DNA from: Symbiodinium natans
Lineage: Eukaryota; Sar; Dinophyceae; Suessiales; Symbiodiniaceae
DNA: 45,881 nucleotides
NCBI GenBank assembly: GCA_905221605.1
Contig: CAJNDS010000976.1
Location: 1-45,881 of the forward strand
Reading direction: 5' to 3'
Made by a program: the position numbers and the translations under genes
Notes under the pieces: model-generated
Databases searched by the model: none
What the model was told of the DNA's origin: nothing
What the model saw: only the letters and a program-made list of their open reading frames with translations
Shown: positions 9,483 to 20,700 of the stretch, piece after piece
Position numbering within the stretch: position 1 is the first letter of the stretch
Layout: each line of letters starts with the position of its first letter

Positions 9483-11966
9483 GTCCGCTTCTAAGGGTTT
9501 TGGTCTGTCACGGTGTTGTCCGCGTCTAGGGTTTTGGTTTGTCACGGTGTTGTCCGCTTCTAGGAATTTTGGTCTGTCACAGCGGCGTCCGCTTCTGGGG
9601 AATGTCTGTGACGATGATGTCCACTTCTGAGGTTTTTGGTCTGTCACGGTGTTGTCCGTTTCTAGGGGTTTTGGTCTGTCATGGTGTTGTCCGCTTCTAG
9701 GGGTTTGGTTCTGTCACGGTGTTGTCCGCTTCTGGGGATTTTGGTCTGTCACGGTGTTGTCCGCTTCTAGGGGTTTGGTCTGTCACGGTGTTGTCCGTTT
9801 CTAGGGGTTTTGGTCTGTCATGGTGTTGTCCGCTTCTAGGGGTTGTGGTCCATCACGGTGTTGTCCACTTCTAGGGTTTTGGTCTGTCACGGTGTTGTCC
9901 ACTTCTAGGGGTTTTGGTCTGTCACGGTGTTGTCCGTTTTTGAGGGTTTTGGTATGTCACGGTGTTGTCCGCTTCTTGGGGTCTTGGTCTGTCACGGTGT
10001 TGTGCGCTTCTAGGGGTTTTGGTCTGTCACGGTGTTGTCCGCTTCTAGGGGTTTTGGTCTATCACGGTGTTGTCGTCTCTTAGGGGTTTTGGTCTGTCAC
10101 GGTGTTGTCCGCTGCTGGGAGTTTGGTTCTGTCACGGTGTTGTCCGCTTCTGGGGTTTTTGGTCTGTCACGGTGTTGTCCGCTTCTGGGGTTTTGGTCTG
10201 TCACGATGTTGTCCGTTTCTAGGGGTTTTGGTCTGTCACGGTGCCGTCCGATTCTGGAGATTTGGTTTGTCATGGTTATGTCCGCTTGTAGGGGTTTTGG
10301 TCTGTCACGGTGTTGCCCGCTTCTGGGGGTTTTTGTCTGTCATGGTGTTGTCCGCTTCTAGGGGTTTTGGTCTGTCACGGTGTTGTCCGCTTCTAGGGGT
10401 TTTGGTCTATCACGGTGTTGTCGTCTCTTAGGGGTTTTGGTCTGTCACGGTGTTGTCCGCTGCTGGGAGTTTGGTTCTGTCACGGTGTTGTCTGCTTCTA
10501 GGGTTTTGGTTTGTCACGGCGTTGTCCGCTTCCGCTTCTAGGGGTTTCGGGTTGTCACGGTGTTGTCCGCTTCTAGGGGTTGTGGTCTGTCACGGTGTTG
10601 TCCGCTTCTAGGTTTTTTGGTCTGTCACAGCGTTGTCTGCTTCTGGGGAATGTCTGTCACGATGATGTCCACTTCTGAGGGTTTTGGTCTGTCACAGTGT
10701 TTTCCGCTTCTAGGGGTTTTGGTTTGTCACGGTGTTGTCCGTTTCTAGGGGTTTTGGTCTGTCACGGTGTTGTCCGCTTCTAGGGGTTTTGGTTTGTCAC
10801 GGTGTTGTCCGTTTCTAGGCGTTTTGGTCTGTCACGGTATTGTCCGTTTCTAGGGGTTTGGTTCTGTCACGGTGTTGTCCGCTTCTGGGGGTTTTGGTCT
10901 GTCACGGAGTTGTCCGCTTCTAGGGGTTTTGGTCTGTCACGGTGTTGTCCGCTTCTAGGGGTTTTGGTCTGTCACGGTGTTGTCCGTTTTATTAGGGGTT
11001 TTGGTATGTCACGGTGTTGTCCGCTTCTTGGGGGTTTGGTCTGTCACGGTGTTGTCCGCTTCCAGAGGTTTTGGTCTGTCATGGTGCTGTCCGCTTCTGG
11101 AGATTTGGTTTGTCACGGTGTTGTCCGCTTCTGGGGGTTTTTGTCTGTCATGGTGTTGTCCGCTTCTAGGGGTTTTGGTTTGTCACGGTTTTGTCCGCTT
11201 CTAGGGATTTGGTTTGTCACGGTGTTGTCCGCTTCCAGAGGTTTTGGTTTGTCACGGTGCTGTCCGCTTCTGGAGATTTGGTTTATCACGGTGTTGTCCG
11301 CTTGTAGGGGTTTTGGTCTGTCACGGTGGTGTCCGTTTCTAGGGGGTTTGGTCTGTCACGGTGTTGTCTGCTTCTAGGGGTTTTGGTCTGTCATGGTGTT
11401 GTCCGCTTCTAGGGGTTGTGGTCTGTCACGATGTTGTCCGCTTCTAGGGGTTTTGGTCTGTCACAGGGCTTCTAGGTATTTTGGTCTGTCACAGCGTTGT
11501 CCGCTTCTGGGGAATGTCTGTCACGATGATGTCCGCTTCTGAGGGTTTTGGTCTGTCACGGTGTTGTCCGCTTCTAGGGGTTTTTGTCTGTCATGGTGTT
11601 GTCCGCTTTTAGGGGTTTTTGTCTGTCATGGTGTTGTCCGCTTCTAGGGGTTGTGGTCTGTCACGGTGTTGTCCGCTTCTAGGGTTTTGGTCTGTCACGG
11701 TGTTGTCCGCTTACAGGGTTTTGGTCCGTCACGGTGTTGTCCGCTTCTAGGGGTTTGGTCTGTCACGGTGTTGTCCGTTTCTGCGGGGTTTGGTCTGTCA
11801 TGCGGTCGTCCGTTTCTAGGGATTGTGGTCTATCAGGGTGTTGTTTACTTCTGGGGGTTTTGGTCTGTCACGGTGTTGTCCGCTTCTAGGGGTTTTGGTC
11901 TGTCACGGTGTTGTCCGTTTCTAGGGTTTTGGTCTGTCATGGTGTTGTCCGTTTCTAGGGGTTTGG
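9483..11966 (+). repeat. Family-A satellite block A3
   Basis: About 71 A units. Related to A7 and A10, but lacking one 34-bp unit near 9650 that both of those keep. It contains a displaced duplicate of a three-unit segment (10005-10143 recurring at 10353-10491). The marker unit GGTTTCGGGTTGTCACGG occurs near 10540-10560. It ends with the common junction GGGGTTTGG followed by TATCTGTGTG. Confidence 0.95.
10005..10491 (+). repeat. Displaced three-unit duplication in A3
   Basis: 10005-10143 and 10353-10491 are identical by eye and 348 bp apart. Both include the rare units GTCGTCTCTTAGGGG and CGCTGCTGGGAGTTTGG. The related block A7 has this signature only once (near 29701-29760). The constant offset between A3 and A7 shifts by exactly 105 bp (three 35-bp units) across it, so A3 gained three units. 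Confidence 0.85.
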
Positions 11967-12771
11967 TATCTGTGTGAGGCATGGCAGGATGTATGCTTTG
12001 CTGCCTGTGATTCGCTGGTAGCTGTGTGAGGCATGGCAAGATGTACGGTTTGTTGCCTCTGATTTGCGGGTATCTCTGGCCTGTCATTTGCTGGTATCTG
12101 TGTGAGGAATTGAAAGATGTACCGCTTGTTGCCTGTGACTTGCTGGTACCTGTGTGAAGCATGGAAAGATGTAAGATTTGTTGTCCAGGGTATCTGTGTA
12201 AGGCATGATAAGATGTACTATTTGCTGCTTGTGACTTGCTGGTATCTGTGTTGTGTGGGGCATGGCAAGATGCACGACTTTTTGTCTCTGATTTGCTGGT
12301 ATCTGTGGGAGGCATGGTAAGAAGCACGATTTGCTGCATGTGATTTGCTGGTATCTGCGTGAGGCATGGCAAGATGAAAGATTTGTTGCCTGTGATTTGC
12401 TGGTAATTGTGTGAGACATGGCAAGATGTACGACTTGTTGCCTGCGATTTGCTGGTATCTGTGCGAGGCGTGGTAAGTTATACGATTCGTCGCTTGTGAT
12501 TTGCTGGAATCAGTGTGAGGCGTGGTAAGATGCACGCTTAGTCGCCTTTGATTTGCTGGTATCTGTGTGAGGCATGATGGAAAGATTTTCATCCTGTTTT
12601 GTTGCCGGTGATTAGCTGGTATCTGTGTGAGGCATGGCGAGATGTACGGTTTGTTGCTTGTGATTTGTTGGTATCCGTGCGAGGCGTGGCAAGGTGTGCG
12701 AATTGTTGCCTTTGGTTCGTTAGTGTCTGTGTGATGCATGGCAAAGAATACGGTTCGTTGCCTGTGATTTG

Positions 12772-12867
12772 ATCGCAGAATGAACCAGCGAAAGCAACAA
12801 CACAAACAATTTTGAGCAATAATTGATTGCTTCATCTCGTCCTGTTCAAAAAGAGAAGAAGGCCCCT
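12772..12867. other. 96-bp non-repeat island in B3
   Basis: Same position and length as in B2, B4, B6 and B9. Minor differences are AGCGAAAGC for AGCAAAAGC, ACACAAACAATT, and TTGAGCAATAATTG in the left arm, which disturbs the inverted repeat (TTTTGAGCA against TGTTCAAAA). Confidence 0.85.
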
Positions 12868-14440
12868 ATGGTATGTGTCAGGCATAGCAAGGTGCACGAT
12901 ATATTGACGGTATCTCTGTGAAGCATGGTATGGAGTACGTTTTGTTGCCCATGATGTGCTGGAATCTGTTTGAGGCATTGTAAGTAAGATGTATGATTTG
13001 CTGCCTGTGATTTGCTGGTATATGTGTGAGACATGACAAGATGCACGACTTGTTGCCTGTGATTTGCTGGTATCATGCGAGATGAGCGATTTTTTGCTCC
13101 CGTGATCTGCAGGTATCTGTGTGAGGCATTGGCAAGACGTGTGATTTGTTGCCTGTGATTTGTTGGTATCTGTGTGAGGCATGGCAAGATATACGATTGC
13201 CTGTAATTTGCTGGTATCTGTGGAGGCATGGCAAGATAAATGACTTGTTTCCTGTGATTTGCTGTTATCTGTATGAGGCATGGTAAGATGAACGATTTGT
13301 TGTCGGTGATTTGCTGGTACATGTGTGAGGCAAGGCGACATGTACGATGTGTTGCCCGTGATTTACTGGTGCCTGATTTGTTGCTGAAATTTGCTGGTAT
13401 ATCTGTGAAGCTAATACGATTTGTTGTTTGTGATGTTCTGGTCTGTGTGTGAGGCACGGCAAGATGTAGGATTTGTTGCCTGTGATTTGCTGGTACCTGT
13501 GTGAGGCATGGTAAGATTTACGCTTTGTTTCCTCTGCTTGACTGATAGCTGTGTGAGGCATGGCAAGATGCACGATTTGTTGCTTGCGTTTTGCTGGTAT
13601 CCGTGTGAAGCATGGTCAGTTGTACAATTTGTTGTCTTTCATTTGCTGGTATCTGTGTGAGGCATGGCAGGATACACGATTTGTTGCCTGTGATTTGCTG
13701 GTATGTGTGGAGGCATGGCAAGATAAACGATTTGTTGCCTGTGATTTGTTGGCATCTGTGTGAGGCATGACAAGATGTACGATTTGTTGCCCGTGATTTA
13801 ATGGTGGCTGATTTGTTGTTGTGATTCGCTGGCATCTGTGTGAGGCATGGCAAGATGTACGATTTGTTGTCTGTGATTTGCTGGTATCTGTATGAGGCAT
13901 GGTAAGATATACGATTTGTTGTCTGCGAATCGCTGGTATCTGTGAAAGGCATGGCAAGATGTACGATTTGTTGCCTTTGATTTGCTGGTATCTGTGTGAG
14001 GCAGGATATGATGTACGATTTGTTGCCTGTGATCTGCTGGTATCTATGTGATGCATGGCAAGATGTACGATCCGTGACTTGTGATTTATCATGCGAGATG
14101 AACGATTTTTTGCCCCCGTGATCTGCAGGTATCTGCGTGAGGCATTGGCAAGACGTGTGATTTGTTGCCTGTGATTTGTAGGTATCTGTGTGAGGCATGA
14201 TGTAATTTGGTGGTTTCTGTGGAGGCATGGCAAGATAAACGATTTGTTTCCTGTGATTTGCTGTTATCTGTGTGAGGCATGGTAAGATATACGATTTGTT
14301 GTCGGTGATTTGCTGGTACATGTGTGAGGCAAGGCGACATGTACGATGTGTTGCTCGTCATTTTGCCTGATTTGTTGTTGTGATTTGCTGTTATGTCTGT
14401 GAAGCTAATACGATTTGTTGTTTGTGATTTGCTGGTCTGT

Positions 14441-14478
14441 GTGTGAGGCACGGCAAGATGTGTGAGGCACGGCAAGAT
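14441..14478 (+). repeat. 19-bp tandem duplication within a B unit
   Basis: GTGTGAGGCACGGCAAGAT is present twice back to back (14441-14459, 14460-14478). The same doublet lies at 23184-23221 (B5) and 33860-33897 (B7). The equivalent units in B1, B2 and B6 are single. It marks the B5-like segment. Confidence 0.9.
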
Positions 14479-15699
14479 GCAGGATTTGTTGCCTGTGATT
14501 TGCTGGTACCTATGTGAAGCATGGTAAGATTTACTGTTTGTTTCCTCTACTTGACTGATATCTGTGTGAGGCATGGCAAGATGCACGATTTGTTGCTTGC
14601 GTGTTGCTGGTATCCGTGTGAAGCATGGTAAGTTGTACAATTTGTTTTCTTTCATTTGCTGGTATCTCTGTGAGGCATGGCAAGATGCAGGATTTGTTGC
14701 CTATGATTCAATGGTGGCTGATTTGTTGTTGTGATTCGCTGGCATCTGTGTGAGGCATGGCAAGATGTACGATCCGGGACTTGTGATTTGCATGGCAAGA
14801 TGTACGATTTGTTGCCTGTGATTTGCTGGTATCTATGTGAGGCATGGCAAGATGTACGACTTGTTGCCTGTGATGTGCTGTGGGAGGCATGATAGATGCA
14901 CGATTTGTTGCCCGTGATGTGCTGTATGAGGCAGGGACGATGTCTGCGGCATGGCAAGATGTACGATTTGTTACCTGTGAGTTGCTGGTATCTATATGAG
15001 GCGTGGCAAGATGTACGATTTGTTGCCTGTGATCTGCTGGTATCTATGTGATGCATGGCAAGATGTACGACATGGCAAGATGAACGATTTGTTGTCTGTG
15101 ATTTGCTGGTATCTGTGTGAGGCATGGCAAGATGTACGATTTGTTGCCTGTGATTTGCTGGTATATGTGTGAGGCATGGCAAGACTTACGATTTGTGGCT
15201 TCTGATTGACTGATATCTGTGTGAGGCATGGCAAGATGTACGTTTTGTTGTAGGTGACTTGCTGGTGCCTTATTTGTTGCCTGTGATTTGCTGGTTCGTC
15301 TGTGAAGCTTGGTACTAAGTACGATTTGTTATTTGTGATTTGCTGGTATCTATGGGAGGCAGGATAAGATGTACAATGTGTTGCCTATGCTGTGCTGGTA
15401 TGTGTGTGAGGCATGGTAAGAAGTACGGTTTGTTTCCTGTGATTTGAGGCTGGCTGAGGGCATGGCAAGATGTACGATTTGTGGCTTGTGGGAGGCAGGG
15501 TATGATGTACGACTTTTTGCTGTGATTTTCTGGCATCATGTCAAGCAGGATATGACATACGATTTGTGATCTGCTGGTATCTGTCTGATGCATGGCAAGA
15601 TGTACGATCCGTGGCTTGTCATTTGCATGGCAAGTTGCCTGTCATTTGCTGGAATCTGTGGGAGGGAAGGCAAGATGTGCGGTTTGTTGCCTGTGATTT

Positions 15700-15740
15700 G
15701 CTGGTAGTGAGGAATGGGGTTTTGGTTTGTCATGGTGCCG
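15700..15740. other. Aberrant B3-to-A4 junction
   Basis: Eight of the nine internal and edge B-to-A junctions read through TTCGTTGCTTGTGA, then TAGGTTG, then GTCCGCTTCT. Here B sequence ending TGGTAGTGAGGAATGG runs straight into GGGGTTTTGG. The four overlapping G residues make a microhomology join. About 300 bp of terminal B units and the start of the A block are missing compared with the B2-A3 boundary. Confidence 0.88.
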
Positions 15741-17770
15741 TCCGCTTCTAGGGGTGTGGTTCTGTCACGGTGTTGTCCGCTTCTGGGGGTTTTGGTCTGT
15801 CACGGTGTTGTCCGCTTCTAGGGGTTTGGTCTGTCACGGTGTTGTCTGTTTCTAGGGGTTTTGGTCTGTCACGGTGCCGTCCGCTTCTGGAGATTTGGTT
15901 GGTCATGGTGTTGTCCGCTTGTAGGGGTTTTGGTCTGTCACGGTGTTGCCCGCTTCTGGGGGTTTTTGTCTGTCAAGGTGTTGTCCGCTTCTAGGGGTTT
16001 TGGTCTGTCACGGTGTTGTCTGCTTCTAGGGTTTTGGTTTGTCACGGCGTTGCCCGCTTCGGCTTCTAGGGGTTTCGGGTTGTCACGGTGTTGTCCGCTT
16101 CTAGGGGTTGTGGTCTGTCACGGTGTTGTCCGCTTCTAGGTTCTTTGGTCTGTCACAGCGTTGTCCGCTTCTGGGGAATGTCTGTCACGATGATGTCCAC
16201 TTCTGAGGGTTTTGGTCTGTCACAGTGTTGTCCGCTTCTAGGGGTTTTGGTTTGTCACGGTGTTGTTCGTTTCTAGGGGTTTTGGTCTGTCACGGTGTTG
16301 TCCGCTTCTAGGGGTTTTGTCACGGTGTTGTCCGTTTCTAGGCGTGTTGGTCTGTCACGGTGTTGTCCGCTTCTAGGGGTTTGGTACTGTCACGGTGTTG
16401 TCCGTTTCTGGGGGTTTGGGTCTGTCACGGTGTTGTCCGTTTCTGCGGGGTTTGGTCTGTCATGCTGTCGTCCGTTTCTAGGGATTGTGGTCTATCAGGG
16501 TGTTGTCCGCTTCTAGGGGTTGTGGTCTATCACGGTGTTGTTCACTTGTAGGGTTTTGGTCTGTTACGGTGTTGTCCGTTTCTAGGGGTTTTGGTCTGTC
16601 ACGGCGTTGTCCGTTTCTAGGGGTTTTGGTCTGCCACGGTGTTGTTCGCGTCTAGGGTTTTGGTTTGTCACGGTGTTGTCCATTTCTAGAAGGTTTGGTC
16701 TGTCACAGCGTTGTCCGCTTTTGGGGAACGTCTGTCACGGTGATGTCCACTTCTGAGGGTTTTGGTCTGTCACGGTGTTGTCCGCTTCTGGGGGTTTTGG
16801 TTTGTCAGGGTGTTGTCCGTTTCTAGGGGTTTTGCTCTGTCACGGTGTTGTCCGCTTCCAGAGGTTTTGGTCTGTCACAGCGTTGTCCGCTTTTGGGGAA
16901 CGTCTGTCACGGTGATGTCCACTTCTGAGGGTTTTGGTCTGTCACGGTGCTGTCCACTTTTGGGGGTTTTGGTCTGTCATGGTGTTGTCCGCTTCTAGGG
17001 GTTTTGGTCTGTCACGGTGTTGTCCGTTTTTATTAGGGGTTTTGGTATGTCACGGTGTTGTCCGCTACTTGGGGTTTTGCTCTGTCACGGTGTTGTCCGC
17101 TTCCAGAGGTTTTGGTCTGTCACGGTGCTGTCCGCTTCTGGAGATTTGGTTTGTCACGGTGTTGTCCGCTTGTAGGGGTTTTGGTCTGTCACGGTGTTGT
17201 CCGTTTCTAGGGGCTTTGGTTTGTCACGGTGTTGCCCGCTTCTGGGGTTTTTGGTCTGTCACGGTGTTGTCCACTTCTAGGTATTTTGGTCTGTCACAGC
17301 GTTGTCCGCTTCTGGGGAATGTCTGTCACGATGATGTCCCCTTCTGAGGGTTTTGGTCTGTCACGGTGTTGTCCGCTTCTAGGGGTTTTGTCTGTCATGG
17401 TGTTGTCCGCTTCTAGGGGTTTTGGTCTGTCATGGTGTTGTCCGCTTCTAGGGGTTTTGGTCTGTCACGGTGTTGTCCGCTTCTAGGGTTTTGGTCTGTC
17501 ACGGTGTTGTCCGCTTCTAGGGTTTTGGTCTGTCACGGTGTTGTCCGCTTCTAGGGGTTTGGTCTGTCACGTCGTTGTCCGTTTCTGCGGGGTTTGGTCT
17601 GTCATGCTGTCGTCCGTTTCTAGGGATTGTGGTCTATCAGGGTGTTGTTTACTTCTGGGGGTTTTGGTCTGTCACGGTGTTGTCCGCTTCTAGGGGTTTT
17701 GGTCTGTCACGGTGTTGTCCGTTTCTAGGGTTTTGGTCTGTCATGGTGTTGTCCGTTTCTAGGGGTTTGG
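15716..17770 (+). repeat. Family-A satellite block A4
   Basis: About 59 A units. Mostly parallel to A1 (offset 16022 from ~1207 onward) but about 225 bp longer in its first part. There a run of A3/A7-like units is present, including the GGTTTCGGGTTGTCACGG marker near 16070 and GGTTCTTTGG near 16140. It has the undoubled GTTTTTATTAGG at 17026-17037. The block is therefore a mosaic of class-1 and class-3 A sequence. Confidence 0.94.
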
Positions 17771-20700
17771 TATCTGTGTGAGGCATGGCAAGATGTATGC
17801 TTTGCTGCTTGTGATTCGCTGGTAGCTGTGTGAGGCATGGCAAGATGTACGGTTTGTTGCCTCTGATTTGCTGCTATGTGGCCTGTCATTTGCTGGTATC
17901 TGTATGAGGAATTGAAAGATGTACCGCTTGTTGCCTGTGACTTGCTGGTACCTGTTTCAAGCATGGTAAGATGTAAGATTTGTTGTCCAGGGTATCTGTG
18001 TAAGGCATGATAAGATGTACTATTTGCTGCTTGTGATTTGCTGGTATCTGTGTTGTGTGGGACATGGCAAGATGCACTACTTTTTGTCTCTGATTTGCTG
18101 GGAGGCATGGAAATGTGTACGGCTTGTTGCCGGTGATTTGCTGGTATCTGTAGGAACCTTGGTAAGAAGCACGATTTGCTGCATGTGATTTGCTGGTATC
18201 TGCGTGAGGCATGGCAAGATGAACGATTTGTTGCCTGTGATTTGCTGGTAATTGTGTGAGACATGGCAAGATGTACGACTTGTTGCCTGCGATTTGCTGG
18301 TATCTGTGCGAGGCGTGGTAAGTTATACGATTCGTCGCTTGTGATTTGCTGGAATCAGTGTGAGGTGTGGTAAGATGTACGCTTAGTTGCCTGTGATTTG
18401 CTGGTATCTGTGTGAGGCATGATGGAAAGATGTTCATCCTGTTTTGTTGCCGGTGATTAGCTGGTATCTGTGTGAGGCATGGCGAGATGTACGATTTGTT
18501 GCTTGCGATTTGTTGGCATCCGTGCGAGGCGTGGCAAGGTGTGCGAATTGTTGCCTTTGGTTTGGTAGTGTCTGTGTGATGCATGGCAAAGAATACGGTT
18601 CGTTGCCTGTGATTTGATCGCAGAATGAACCAGCAAAAGCAACAACAACAACAATTTTGAACAATAATTGATTGCTTGATCTCGTCCTGTTCAAAAAGAG
18701 AAGAAGGCCCCTATGGTATGTGTCAGGCAAAGCAAGGTGCACGATATATTGACGGCATCTCTGTGAAGCATAGTACGTTTTGTTGCCCATGATGTGCTGG
18801 TATCTGTTTGAGGCATTGTAAGTAAGATGTATGATTTGCTGCCTGTGATTTGCTGGTATATGTGTGAGACATGACAAGATGCACGACTTGTTGCCTGTGA
18901 TTTGCTGGTATCATGCGAGATGAACGATTTTTTGCCCCCGTGATCTGCAGGTATCTGTGTGAGGCATTGGCAAGACGTGTGATTTGTTGCCTGTGATTTG
19001 TTGGTATCTGTGTGAGGCATGGCAAGATATACGAATGCCTGTAATTTGATGGTATCTGTGGAGGCATTGCAAGATAAACGGTTTGTTTCCTGTGATTTGC
19101 TGTTATCTGTATGAGGCATGGTAAGATGAACGATTTGTTGTCGGTGATTTGCTGGTACATGTGTGAGGCAAGGCGACATGTACGATGTGTTGCCCGTGAT
19201 TTACTGGTGCCTGATTTGTTGCTGAAATTTGCTGGTGTATCTGTGAAGCTAATACGATTTGTTGTTTGTGATTTGCTGGTCTGTGTGTGAGGCACGGCAA
19301 GATGTAAGATTTGTTGCCTGTGATTTGCTGGTACCTGTGTGAGGCATGGTAAGATTTACGCTTTGTTTCCTCTGCTTGACTGCTATCTGTGTGAGGCATG
19401 GCAAGATGCACGATTTGTTGCTTGCGTTTTGCTGGTATCCGTGTGAAGCATGGTAAGTTGTACAATTTGTTGTCTTTCATTTGTTGGTATCTGTGTGAGG
19501 CATGGCAGGATACACGATTTGTTGCCTGTGATTTGCTGGTATGTGTGGAGGCATGGCAAGATAAACGATTTGTTGCCTGTGATTTGTTGGCATCTGTGTG
19601 AGGCATGACAAGATGTACGATTTGTTGCCCGTGATTTAATGGTGGCTGATTTGTTGTTGTGATTCGCTGGCATCTGTGTGAGGCATGGCAAGATGTACGA
19701 TTTGTTGCCTGTTATTTCCTGGTATCTGTGTGAGGCATGGTAAGATGTACGATTTGTTGTCTGTGATTTGCTGGTATCTGTATGAGGCATGGCAAGATAT
19801 ACGATTTGTTGTCTGCGAATCGCTGGTATCTGTGAAAGGCATGGGAAGATGTACGATTTGTTGCCTGTGATTTGCTGGTATCTGTGTGAGGCAGGATATG
19901 ATGTACGATTTGTTGCCTGTGATCTGCTGGTATCTATGTGATGCATGGCAAGATGTACGATCCGTGACTTGTGATTTGCATGGCAAGATGAACGAGTTGT
20001 TGCCTCTGTTTCGCTGGTATCTATGTGAGGCATGGCAAGATGTACGACTTGTTGCCTGCGATGTGCTGTGGGAGGCATGATAGGTGCACGATTTGTTGCC
20101 CGTGATGTGCTGTATGAGGCAGGGACGATGTCTGCGGTATGGCAAGATGTACGATTTGTTACCTGTGAGTTGCTGGTATCTATATGAGGCGTGGCAAGAT
20201 GTACGATTTGTTGCCTGTGATTTGCTAGTATCTGTGTCAGGCATGGCAAGATATACGATTTTTTCCTTGCAATTGGCTGGTATCTCTTGGAGGCATGGTG
20301 AGATGAACGATTTGTTGTCTGTGATTTGCTGGCATCTGTGTAAGGCATGGCAAGATGTACGATTTGTTGCCTGTGATTTGCTGGAATATGTGTGAGGCAT
20401 GGCAAGACTTACGATTTGTTGCTTCTGATTGACTGATATCTGTGTGAGGCATGGCAAGATGTACGGTTTGTTGTAGGTGACTTGCTGGTGCCTTATTTGT
20501 TGCCTGTGATTTGCTGGTATGTCTGTGAAGCTTGGTACTAAGTACGATTTGTGGTTTGTGATTTGCTGGTATCTATGGGAGGCAGGATAAGATGTACAAT
20601 GTGTTGCCTATGCTGTGCTGGTATGTGTGTGAGGCATGGTAAGAAGTACGGTTTGTTTCCTGTGATTTGAGGCTGGCTGAGGGCATGGCAAAATGTACGA

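Larger units (their letters stand above)
47..15715 (+). repeat. Higher-order repeat copy 1 (M1-M2-M3)
   Basis: Three A+B modules (4989, 4447 and 6233 bp) make a 15.67-kb unit. Module identity is set by junction type, block-specific units and indels. The next class-1 module starts at 15716. Confidence 0.85.
11967..15715 (+). repeat. Family-B satellite block B3 (longest, mosaic)
   Basis: About 72 B units, 3.75 kb. It contains an intact island at 12772-12867. A segment beginning CATGCGAGATG occurs at 13074 and again at 14090, about 1.02 kb apart. The second occurrence resembles B5 more than the first does: it shares TTGCTCGTCATTTTGCC-like sequence and the 19-bp duplication at 14441-14478. The block stops early: it lacks the final units that precede every other A block and runs directly into A4 at about 15715. 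Confidence 0.93.

Noticed and set aside
10540-10565. CENP-B box candidate at the TTTCGGGTTGTCACGG marker unit
   Set aside because: It has TTCG and a downstream CGG, but lacks the required A at the fifth position after TTCG and the CGGG spacing. Centromere identity is not supported by this motif.
18581-18607. Pol III box B-like word (GGTTCGTTGCC) next to TGGC, suggesting a tRNA or SINE
   Set aside because: It has one mismatch to the box B core, the box A-like word is only a few bases upstream rather than 30-60, and no cloverleaf can be drawn. It is a diverged B unit.
19383-20405. Long reverse-strand open frames (up to 340 codons) as genes
   Set aside because: They are made wholly of 52-bp repeat units read through rotating frames, overlap other equally long frames, and start at repeat-derived ATGs. 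They show no domain, codon-phase constraint or splice structure.
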